From a virus: a stretch of 20,469 bases of DNA. The stretch is taken from positions 1-20,469 of the IMG/VR virus record IMGVR_UViG_3300032006_000120; one strand, written 5' to 3'. Under the pieces are notes generated by a model. It was not told the origin of the DNA. It saw nothing but the letters and a program-made list of their open reading frames with translations, and searched no databases. Positions 13,810 through 20,469 of the stretch are shown in pieces. The stretch's first letter is position 1; every line of letters begins with the position of its first letter. Made by a program: the position numbers and the translations under genes.

Positions 13810-15561
13810 TTAAAAATACATATTATATTTTTTCATCCAGTCACTAAAAATCCAAGCAGGTACTAGAGCTTTTCCTGCCTTTTGACTAGCTCTTATAATA
13901 TCTAATCCGTGTTGTTCTTTCATCCTATCTTTATAAAATTTTTGTAAAGTTGTATCCATATTTTTTGTTAACCAATGGCCAACTGGTACAGTCCATCCAG
14001 TTTTCATTTTGTTAATAATACTGTTTGGTAGTATGTTTTTATAAGCTCTTTTGGTTAAAATTTTTGTATCAGCCTTATCCATTCCCATTTTTATATTAGA
14101 GTGCATACTCATACAATAATTCATAAATGTTTTTGTTGCTAAAGGAAAACGTCCTTCCATACTATATGCCATTCCGTATTTGTCGTTTCTGTTAAACATT
14201 TCTTCCGGAACCTGTGCAACACAATCAAGTGCCATATACGATCCAATTGGGTCTTCTGGATTCCATAAATCACCAGTATAACATTTTTTAAATTCTTCTA
14301 ATAAAATATTATCGTCTATAGGAGTTTCAGTTAACATTAATGGTCTTTTTATTCTATGTAACCAAAGTTTTAATACATCGTCCCAAGTTTTAAGTCCGTT
14401 ATCTAAGTTTTGTTTTTTCAGCCATTGTAGGCTTCTCATCTTCCAATATTTTGGATACCCAGCAAGTATCTCATCTCCCATATCACCAGCCATGGTTACA
14501 ACTATACCGTGTTGAGATAAAACTTTATTTGTGTAATTGTACATAGCCATACTAGGATTATATACTGGTTGTTCCATATAGTAGATACTGTCATCCCAAT
14601 TCTCAATAAAATTTGTTGGTGTAATTTTTACTTCTGTGTGATTAAAATTATTTTTTTCTGCTAATATTTTTGCACAGTTGGCGTCACTATTATAGTCTTC
14701 ATCGACTACTACATTTGGTTCCATTTTGTTAGTAAAAGAATTTACTTCACCTTTAATTTGTTTTAATTCGTATGCAACTAAACTAGAATCTAACCCTCCA
14801 CTTAAGAATACACCAATTTTTCTTCGTCCAATACTACACATATCAACAGTTTTACGAGCCATAGATTTAAATTCAACCATATCAAACGTTTGATTATTGC
14901 TAGTTGGTTTAATGTGTATTCTATGATATTGTTTTATTCTTTTATTAGCCACGTCATATATTAGTGTTTCGCCTGCTAATAATTTTTTAATACCTGTAAA
15001 GAATGTATTTCTTAATGCATTAATTCCTGTTTTCCCCATGAAACTTACTGCCAGGTTGTCAAGTTTCCGGCATCCTGGAACTTTGTTTAGCATACCTTTT
15101 AGTTCAGATCCAAAAACTAATCCTTGTTTTGTTTCAGCATAAAATAAAGGTTTAATTCCAGCATGGTCTCTAGACAACCAAAGTTGTTGTTCTTTAACTT
15201 TATAGTATGCAAAGCCATGCATAGAATCTATCTCATCGAGAAATTTTAATCCAAAGGTATCTAAACCCCAAGCAAGAAGTTCAGTATCACATTTTGTAGT
15301 ATCTTTAAACTCTTTATACTTTTGTTTTAGTTCGTAATAATTAAAAATTTCTCCATTGTATACAAGTATGTTTTTATTAGGAGTAATCCAAGGCTGTGTT
15401 GACATATTTGATTCAGCCATAATGCTTAAAAGGTTATGTCCTAAGGTAACATTATCGCCCTTCCAAATACCTTGTCCGTCGGGTCCTCTATGCTTACAAG
15501 TTTTAATATATTGATCTATAAACCCGTAATCTTTATCAGTTATACCGTATATTCCACACAT
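13810..15561 (-). CDS. asnB: AsnB-type glutamine-dependent amidotransferase / asparagine synthase
   Basis: This 583-residue protein has both domains of glutamine-dependent asparagine synthases. The class II glutaminase domain begins with the nucleophile C2 (MCGIYG), HRGPD (24-28) and LVYNGEIFNYYEL (66-78). The ATP-pyrophosphatase domain carries SGGLDSS (254-260), then AGDMGDEILAGY and EGRFP further on. The enzyme would transfer ammonia from glutamine to an acid activated by AMP. It lies inside a glycan operon. Relatives in O-antigen and capsule loci amidate uronic acids, so amidation of a sugar is an alternative to making asparagine. The start ATG shares one base with the stop of the upstream gene (TAATG). 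The family is known in marine T4-like phages. Confidence 0.92.
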   Translation of the reverse strand: MCGIYGITDKDYGFIDQYIKTCKHRGPDGQGIWKGDNVTLGHNLLSIMAESNMSTQPWITPNKNILVYNGEIFNYYELKQKYKEFKDTTKCDTELLAWGLDTFGLKFLDEIDSMHGFAYYKVKEQQLWLSRDHAGIKPLFYAETKQGLVFGSELKGMLNKVPGCRKLDNLAVSFMGKTGINALRNTFFTGIKKLLAGETLIYDVANKRIKQYHRIHIKPTSNNQTFDMVEFKSMARKTVDMCSIGRRKIGVFLSGGLDSSLVAYELKQIKGEVNSFTNKMEPNVVVDEDYNSDANCAKILAEKNNFNHTEVKITPTNFIENWDDSIYYMEQPVYNPSMAMYNYTNKVLSQHGIVVTMAGDMGDEILAGYPKYWKMRSLQWLKKQNLDNGLKTWDDVLKLWLHRIKRPLMLTETPIDDNILLEEFKKCYTGDLWNPEDPIGSYMALDCVAQVPEEMFNRNDKYGMAYSMEGRFPLATKTFMNYCMSMHSNIKMGMDKADTKILTKRAYKNILPNSIINKMKTGWTVPVGHWLTKNMDTTLQKFYKDRMKEQHGLDIIRASQKAGKALVPAWIFSDWMKKYNMYF

Positions 15562-16544
15562 TATAATCCTAACTTTTGTTTAAAACGTTTGAACACTGTA
15601 CCGTCTTTAATTTCTTTTTCAGTCCATTGTTTATAACCCAAGTCATAAACCCATTGTGTTCTGTCTGGATATTTTGGATTTTCTATATCTTCTAGCCTAG
15701 TATTTGCCACAGGCCAACAAATCGCAAGATCGCTGGTAACAAAGGTAGGGATTCCACGAACGCAAGAGTCGATACTGGCAGTAGAATTGTGAGTAATAAT
15801 AGCATGACAATTATTTAATGCCTCTTGGAAGTTGAATCTATAATGCTTTTTCTCATCTCCACTAAAAAATTTTTGTCCTATAATAAGTTTACAATCTTTA
15901 GGGAATTCATCTTTTCTATTTTCCATTGCCGCCATATGGTTTGGGTGTGGACGAATTAAAAATTTTCTTTTAGTTAATGGTCTTAATTTTTTATATACGT
16001 TGTTAAACCAATCGATTGGATCTAATTCGTTCATGCTCCAGTTGTCTTTTGGTTGCAATACAAATAATATTGGATCGTCTGGATTAGATTTTCTCCATGG
16101 CTCATATTTTATATTCCATATTTTTTTCATGTGTTCCCATCTATCAGGTGGGCTATTATCACTTAAAAAATTTCCGTTATTCATTGGAGAATATAATGCT
16201 ACACGCCAGTGGTGATTAGGATCTGTTATTGTATTTCCAAAACTAGATAATATACCACCGTCAAATGTAATAATGTAAATGCCTTTTTTCTTTGCACGTT
16301 CAACTAAATCTCGTCTACGTCCTTTGGTGTGATGCATTTGGTTTGATCCACCATAACCAAACATACAACCAATTGGTGCAGTGGGTTCCATTTCGTCTTG
16401 AGTCCACTCACCGGTTTTGTGTTCGTTAACTGTTACAGGATTATCACCACAAGCCTTAATGCCTGCCGCCATGTGTTGCAGAAGTTCCCAACTAGCACCT
16501 CTGCGTCTATCTTTAACTGTTCTTCTAAATATTTCAACGTCCAT
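15561..16544 (-). CDS. Capsule-synthesis-like glycosyltransferase, paralogue B (RPHP type)
   Basis: At 327 residues this is the longest member of the four-paralogue family. It has FLIRPHPNHMAA (RPHP 198-201), HNSTASIDSCVRGIPTFV (252-269) and the C-terminal signature ENPKYPDRTQWVYDLGYKQW. The N-terminal half begins VEIFRRTVKDRRRG and has a glycine-rich FGYGGSN loop (62-68) before a GIYIITFDGG strand (88-97). The plan is that of capsule polysaccharide transferases and other GT-B enzymes. It is coupled by TAATG to the AsnB gene and by 11 overlapping bases to paralogue C, so it is made with both. The sugar and acceptor are unknown. Confidence 0.72.
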   Translation of the reverse strand: MDVEIFRRTVKDRRRGASWELLQHMAAGIKACGDNPVTVNEHKTGEWTQDEMEPTAPIGCMFGYGGSNQMHHTKGRRRDLVERAKKKGIYIITFDGGILSSFGNTITDPNHHWRVALYSPMNNGNFLSDNSPPDRWEHMKKIWNIKYEPWRKSNPDDPILFVLQPKDNWSMNELDPIDWFNNVYKKLRPLTKRKFLIRPHPNHMAAMENRKDEFPKDCKLIIGQKFFSGDEKKHYRFNFQEALNNCHAIITHNSTASIDSCVRGIPTFVTSDLAICWPVANTRLEDIENPKYPDRTQWVYDLGYKQWTEKEIKDGTVFKRFKQKLGL

Positions 16545-17349
16545 CTAATATACTTAATGCCCACCCGTTTCTAAACTCCTCCTGAGTGAATTGTCCATAT
16601 GCTAAACTGTAAAACACAGGTTCTCTATCTTTATACACTGGAGTTTCTATTTTACTAAAGTCTGATTCACAAATAGATACACAGGGATTTTCAAAGTTAC
16701 TAAAACAAGGAACTCCGTTGTGTAATGCTTTAATTGTAATTGAACTATTAAAAGTTACAACTGCATGGACTTGATCCCATTCAAATGGTCTTTCAGGTTG
16801 TTTATTTTCACTAGGTCCTGGTAGCATTCTGCCTTGTTCGTCTATAAAACTTTTTGGGTTATATGGTTTTTCTCTTACAATTAGTTCTCTATCTGTACTT
16901 GCTTTTAAAATTTTTAAAGTATCCTCCAACCAATTAGGAGCACCAAAATGTAATGCCATACTATGACTTGGTGGTACAACTAATACATACTTTCCGTTTT
17001 TATGATAAGGTTTAATTGGGTCACCTTTGTAATACTTTTTATATCGGTCATCGGGTCTGTCCTCAACAAATGTTTTAACGTGTTCATTTTTTACACATCT
17101 CATCCAATAAGGCGTACCCCTACTTTCTCCCCAATAAGGTCTATCAATATAATAAAAATCTTTTTTATTTTGTTTTGCCCAGTTGTATACAAGGTTAGTA
17201 CCACGTAAAACGCCCATAAAAGTAACCTTTTCACAGTCAGTTGAATTTAATAGCTCTTGGTAAGAAACAATTTTACCACGCATACCTCTATTCATAGAAT
17301 CAATATATTTTTGGGTATTCACTCTTTCTGTTTTTACTGCGTAATACAT
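16534..17349 (-). CDS. Glycosyltransferase-like protein, paralogue C (REKP type)
   Basis: This 271-residue member of the paralogous family has REKPY (159-163) where paralogues A and B have RPHP, VVTFNSSITIKALHNGVPCF (197-216), and the C-terminal signature ETPVYKDREPVFYSLAYGQF. An N-terminal half with FYYIDRPYWG (65-74) and YWMRCVKN (81-88) is shared with paralogue D at 19157. The motif change RPHP to REKP splits the family in two pairs: A and B, C and D. A nucleotide-sugar transferase is likely because the nucleotide-side loop is similar, but the altered motif may change the donor. It overlaps paralogue B by 11 bases; 19 bases separate it from the GT61-like gene. Confidence 0.68.
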   Translation of the reverse strand: MYYAVKTERVNTQKYIDSMNRGMRGKIVSYQELLNSTDCEKVTFMGVLRGTNLVYNWAKQNKKDFYYIDRPYWGESRGTPYWMRCVKNEHVKTFVEDRPDDRYKKYYKGDPIKPYHKNGKYVLVVPPSHSMALHFGAPNWLEDTLKILKASTDRELIVREKPYNPKSFIDEQGRMLPGPSENKQPERPFEWDQVHAVVTFNSSITIKALHNGVPCFSNFENPCVSICESDFSKIETPVYKDREPVFYSLAYGQFTQEEFRNGWALSILDGR

Positions 17350-17368
17350 ATTGTAATTTTAACTTGTT

Positions 17369-18451
17369 CTAATCTAAATGTCTAATTAAATCTTTAACAT
17401 TTACTTTAAAATTAATTAAATCGCTAAATCTTTTTATTCCTGCTGGTTTTTTATTATTTCTTAAAGCAATAGGTACTGTGTCTGCTAGGTAAATTTGATG
17501 TTTTAATCCAAGATGATGTGATAATATTGGATAAACCTTTTTGCTTATCATTTTTTTATCTTGTATTTCTATAACTTTGGTTTCGGGTTTACACCATAAT
17601 AAATTTGTAAGTCCTGCTCCGTGTGCCGCTACAATATGAGTTGCTTCTGCAAATGTTTTCATTTGTTCTTTTATTGTCATGTTTTCTAAAGCAACAGTTT
17701 CCCAACCTTTTAATGCTAAAATTAATTCATCAGAATTCATTATTCTTCTTGTTTTTGCTCCTGGACGTAATACAATAATTTTTCTATGAGGCGTAATACC
17801 TTTTAGTCCTGTTGATCCTTTAAAATGTCGTAACCACGGTGCTAGGTGCGGAGTGATAACACCGTCCTTTGAATTACTTAAACTAGGTACAAGCAAATGT
17901 TTGAATTGCCATACTTCGTTTTTTGGCATCACAACAACTTTTACTTCTGGAATTATTTCCTTAATTACTTTGTTAAGATATTTGCTTTCGTTTGCAATGA
18001 TAAAACAATATTTTGTAAAATCTGTAGACCATCTTTTTTCCATTAATCTAAATTTAGATATAACATCAATCCATATGTGCCATGGATTATTAGCACTTTC
18101 TTTATCAATGGGCAACCATACGTAAGTGTATCGTTCACCAAACTCTTGGGTTACGTGTGGCAAATCTAATTGTACTTCATCTCCCCATTCTTTCCAAAGT
18201 TTGTGTGATTTGTTGGGTTTAAATTTACTTGCGTGAGTTAATCCCCATATGTAATTGGTAATAAGTTTTTGACCCATTGTTGCTAGTAAAGGACAACTAT
18301 GTATTTTACAATTATGAAATTCTGCAACAAACGTTGGTAAACTTGTAAAATGTGGATCAATATCCTCGTGATAAGGTACAGTGTAGTCGTAGCTATTGTC
18401 TACAATTTCCCATCTATCTAAAAAATACTTTATTGAATCAATGTTTTTCAT
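17369..18451 (-). CDS. GT61-family glycosyltransferase (DUF563)
   Basis: This 360-residue protein carries the features of GT61 (DUF563) glycosyltransferases: an N-terminal FHNCKIHSCPLLATMGQKLI block (45-64), IIVLRPGAKTRRI in the second half, ENMTIKEQMKTFAEA, and AHGAGLTNLLWC with the typical ending PETKVIEIQ. GT61 enzymes transfer sugars such as xylose, GlcNAc or arabinose in inverting reactions. The frame extends to a TTG at 18460, but ATG 18451 gives a cleaner N-terminus (KNIDSIKYFLD). It is the first gene of the minus-strand glycan operon, divergent from the SGNH gene at 18493 with about 40 bases between them. A minus-strand promoter must lie in this gap, but I see no clear one. Confidence 0.85.
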   Translation of the reverse strand: MKNIDSIKYFLDRWEIVDNSYDYTVPYHEDIDPHFTSLPTFVAEFHNCKIHSCPLLATMGQKLITNYIWGLTHASKFKPNKSHKLWKEWGDEVQLDLPHVTQEFGERYTYVWLPIDKESANNPWHIWIDVISKFRLMEKRWSTDFTKYCFIIANESKYLNKVIKEIIPEVKVVVMPKNEVWQFKHLLVPSLSNSKDGVITPHLAPWLRHFKGSTGLKGITPHRKIIVLRPGAKTRRIMNSDELILALKGWETVALENMTIKEQMKTFAEATHIVAAHGAGLTNLLWCKPETKVIEIQDKKMISKKVYPILSHHLGLKHQIYLADTVPIALRNNKKPAGIKRFSDLINFKVNVKDLIRHLD

Positions 18452-18454
18452 GGT

Positions 18455-18483
18455 TTGCAATAGTCAAATAACTAGTATATAAT
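18455..18483 (+). promoter_or_regulatory. Sigma70-like promoter for the plus-strand glycan operon
   Basis: On the plus strand, TTGCAA (18455-18460) lies exactly 17 bases before a perfect TATAAT (18478-18483). Transcription would begin near 18490, two or three bases before the ATG of the SGNH-like gene (18493). The mRNA would be leaderless or nearly so, which agrees with the absence of a ribosome binding site there. Confidence 0.6.
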
Positions 18484-18492
18484 TATTAAATT

Positions 18493-19182
18493 ATGCTTAC
18501 CAATCTATTCATTAATGGTTGTTCTTTCTTAACTTATAGACCTAGAGACGGTGTTAATACCCATTGTGGCATTGAATTAGCTAAACTTATGGAGTTAGAA
18601 ATTGCTGTAAATCTTGCAGGAGGAGGAAGAGGATCAAAAAGGTTAATGTGGACAACAAGAGTTTGGTGTGAAAAATTTCCTGCAGAAGCAAGTAAATGTT
18701 TTTTCTTAATAGGCTCTAGTGGCGGTAATAGATTTGACTATCCAACAAATGACGGATATAAAAAACATAAGTTTCCTACAATGGAAACAACTTGGAAAAC
18801 TTGGGATCCAAATAGAGATAATCATACTAAAGCATTTGTCAAATATTTGTTTAAAGCAGGTGCAGATTTAGAACAAATGACTCAAGTAGAATCAATATTG
18901 GGTTTATTAGATTTACAAGATTTTTTTGAAAATAAAAAATATCCATATGTTTTTTATAATACATTATCAGATGCAAAAATTACTAATCCCGATGTTAAGT
19001 TGTTGTTTAATAAAATTAACAAAAATAGATTTTTTAAACCAGAAACTAGTCATTTAGATTATACTGTTGAAAATAATCAACAATGTAAATCTGGTGATCC
19101 TCACCCCAACACCGAAGGACATAAAGAGTGGGCAAAGCAATTAAAGGAATTTATAGATGCTAACAATCTACGCACCATTTAA
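18493..19182 (+). CDS. SGNH/GDSL-like hydrolase, possible glycan O-acetyl esterase
   Basis: This 229-residue protein has block I NGCSF (8-12, nucleophile S11), a glycine-rich LAGGGRGS stretch (41-48) like block II, FFLIGSSGGN (70-79) in the block III position, and DPHPNTEGH (202-210) as block V with H204. Between blocks III and V it is mixed helical. The N-D pair of classical block III is not clear (SSGGN instead of GxND), so catalysis is likely but not certain. SGNH enzymes in polysaccharide loci often add or remove O-acetyl groups. It starts the plus-strand operon, with no ribosome binding site before ATG 18493, and overlaps paralogue D by 26 bases. Confidence 0.65.
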   Translation: MLTNLFINGCSFLTYRPRDGVNTHCGIELAKLMELEIAVNLAGGGRGSKRLMWTTRVWCEKFPAEASKCFFLIGSSGGNRFDYPTNDGYKKHKFPTMETTWKTWDPNRDNHTKAFVKYLFKAGADLEQMTQVESILGLLDLQDFFENKKYPYVFYNTLSDAKITNPDVKLLFNKINKNRFFKPETSHLDYTVENNQQCKSGDPHPNTEGHKEWAKQLKEFIDANNLRTI

Positions 19183-19969
19183 TAATCCAAAGAGTAAAGC
19201 CTGGGAAGTTTTTAATGGTATAAAAGAATCTTGGCCTGAGCAAGTTGCTATGGCTGATAATAGTGTGGCTACTGAACCATTACCAAATTCTATGTTTTGG
19301 GGTTTTGTAAACAATAATATGCAATTAGTTAAAAAATTAGAAGAACGTAAACATCCATTTTGGTTTACTGATACTCCATATTTTGGAAGATTTGAGAATA
19401 ATAATTTAAAACCAGACAATCATTATTGGCGAATTTGTAAAAATAGAATACACGTTCAATATTTAAAAGGTTGCAAGTCAGATAGATTTGATAAATTTGG
19501 AATAAAGATAAAAGCACCGGATTTTAAAGGAAGTAAAATTTTAGTATGCCCAAGTTCCTATGGTATTCACACTTATTTAGATAGACCCAATTGGACACAA
19601 GAAACTGTAGAACAAATTAAAAGATACACAGACAGGCCAATTAAAATTAGAGAAAAGCCAAGAGGCAAAGGTACATCTGGACCTTCGGTTGCTAAAGTAC
19701 CTCTAGCAGAAGATTTAAAAGATGCTTGGATATGTGTTACATCTTGTAGTATTAGTGCTATAGAAGCCTTATGTATGGGTATACCTGTAATTTGTGATGA
19801 CAAAAGTTTTGCAAAAGAAGTTGGTGGACAAGGGTTTGAAGATATCGAAAACCCATTTTTTGTTAGTTGTGAAGATTGGTTATATAGTTTAGCATACCAA
19901 CAATTTACGCCTGAAGAGATTAAAAACGGAACGGCAGTTGAAATTTTATTAGACAAAGGATTACTGTGA
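19157..19969 (+). CDS. Glycosyltransferase-like protein, paralogue D (REKP type)
   Basis: This 270-residue sister of paralogue C carries KIREKPRG (163-170), VTSCSISAIEALCMGIPVIC (194-213) and the C-terminal signature ENPFFVSCEDWLYSLAYQQF. It also shares FWFTDTPYFG (68-77) and YWRICKN (90-96) with paralogue C. It is on the opposite strand to its relatives, downstream of the SGNH gene, which suggests duplication and inversion or independent gain. ATG 19157 has AAGGA eight bases before it. The start lies 26 bases inside the SGNH gene, and the stop overlaps the FkbM-like GTG by four bases (GTGA). Probably a sugar transferase; the substrate is unknown. Confidence 0.7.
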   Translation: MLTIYAPFNNPKSKAWEVFNGIKESWPEQVAMADNSVATEPLPNSMFWGFVNNNMQLVKKLEERKHPFWFTDTPYFGRFENNNLKPDNHYWRICKNRIHVQYLKGCKSDRFDKFGIKIKAPDFKGSKILVCPSSYGIHTYLDRPNWTQETVEQIKRYTDRPIKIREKPRGKGTSGPSVAKVPLAEDLKDAWICVTSCSISAIEALCMGIPVICDDKSFAKEVGGQGFEDIENPFFVSCEDWLYSLAYQQFTPEEIKNGTAVEILLDKGLL

Positions 19970-20469
19970 TAGAAAAAATTAACGGATATTGGGTGCCAAG
20001 TAAAGATAAACATCTAGAACAATGGAAGTCTGGAGGGACTTTTACGCAGAATAGATGCCTTAATAAATTTATAGATCACTGTAACCAACGTAATCTAAAA
20101 TTTGATACTATTTTAGATGTGGGAGCATGGGTCGGCACTTGGAGTATGGCAATGCAACCATATGCTAAAAAAGTTATTACATTCGAGCCTGATCCTTTAC
20201 ATTATAGTTGCCTAATTAAAAATGTTCCCGAATCTATAGAAACACATCAGTTAGCACTTGGATCAGAGCAAAAAATGATTGCCCTCGACGATAATGCTCA
20301 TACACAGGCTAAAAGAGTAATTGGTGAAGGAACTATACCTTGCACTACAATTGACAGTTTAGATTTAGAAAACATTGATTTAATTAAAATAGATGTCGAA
20401 GGATATGAAATGGAAGTTTTAAAAGGTGCTGATAAAACATTAGAAACAACAAAATATATTATGATAGAG
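19966..20469 (+). CDS. FkbM-family methyltransferase, truncated by the window end
   Basis: Translation runs from GTG 19966 for 168 codons to the last base without a stop, so the C-terminus is outside the window. The GTG overlaps the previous stop (GTGA), and AAGGA lies five bases before it. Residues 50-57 (LDVGAWVG) form the SAM-binding motif I, E74 (ITFEPDP) ends the second strand, and IKIDVEGYEMEVLKG (140-154) is the characteristic FkbM motif with DVEG. FkbM proteins methylate hydroxyl groups, often on sugars, which suits its place at the end of the plus-strand glycan operon. Compared with the FkbM-like gene at the left edge, motif I differs (AWVG here, AREG there), so the two are paralogues but not recent copies. 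Confidence 0.88.
   Translation, partial: MIEKINGYWVPSKDKHLEQWKSGGTFTQNRCLNKFIDHCNQRNLKFDTILDVGAWVGTWSMAMQPYAKKVITFEPDPLHYSCLIKNVPESIETHQLALGSEQKMIALDDNAHTQAKRVIGEGTIPCTTIDSLDLENIDLIKIDVEGYEMEVLKGADKTLETTKYIMIE

Noticed and set aside
17369-18460. TTG 18460 as the start of the GT61-type gene
   Set aside because: ATG 18451 follows three codons later and leads directly into the conserved part.
1-20469. tRNA genes, CRISPR arrays, insertion sequences or attachment sites
   Set aside because: Non-coding gaps are at most about 50 bases. No cloverleaf, repeat-spacer array, transposase or terminal repeats were seen.

Overview
The window is a gene-dense, AT-rich stretch of a tailed-phage genome. Genes are packed with 1 to 50 base overlaps, almost no intergenic space is left, and no RNA genes are visible. 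A DnaB/gp41-type replicative helicase, a DnaG-type primase, a UvsW-type repair helicase and a gp62-like clamp-loader subunit sit beside a very large set of sugar and cell-surface genes. This mix points to a marine T4-like myovirus. The low GC suits a phage of SAR11 (Pelagibacter) or picocyanobacteria, but no photosynthesis or other host-diagnostic gene is present, so the host is not settled.

Layout. From 1 to 3742 (minus strand): primase in two in-frame pieces separated by a TGA, a radical SAM/SPASM enzyme, the replicative helicase, and the start of an FkbM-type methyltransferase that runs off the left edge. From 3754 to 4560 (minus): a virion-protein-like gene with a possible T4-type late promoter. 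From 4593 to 4967 (plus): a short conserved-looking protein of unknown function. From 4964 to 10783 (minus): a replication/repair operon read from a strong host-type sigma70 promoter at 10803-10830. In order of transcription it holds a HARP-like protein, UvsW, two unknown proteins, a gp62-like protein, a zinc-finger protein, a small acidic protein started by TTG, a small membrane protein, a miniature DnaE-like polymerase and a lysine-rich miniprotein. At 10834 to 11298 (plus) lies a SprT-like metalloprotease.

From 11267 to the right edge lies a 9 kb surface-glycan island. Its minus-strand operon (18451 down to 11267) encodes a GT61-type glycosyltransferase, two proteins of a glycosyltransferase-like paralogous family, an AsnB-type glutamine amidotransferase, a DxD glycosyltransferase, a third paralogue and a DUF115/sialyltransferase-like protein. 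A divergent plus-strand operon (18493 to the end) encodes an SGNH-like hydrolase, a fourth paralogue and a second FkbM-type methyltransferase cut by the window end.

The genes suggest two programmes: genome replication and repair on the left, and assembly or decoration of a glycan on the right. The glycan could be on the virion or the infected cell surface; the sequence does not say which. The points most worth a second look are the 197-residue DnaE-like protein that keeps the catalytic aspartates, the primase split by one in-frame TGA, the fourfold paralogous glycosyltransferase-like family, the HARP-like partner of UvsW, and the radical SAM gene wedged between primase and helicase.
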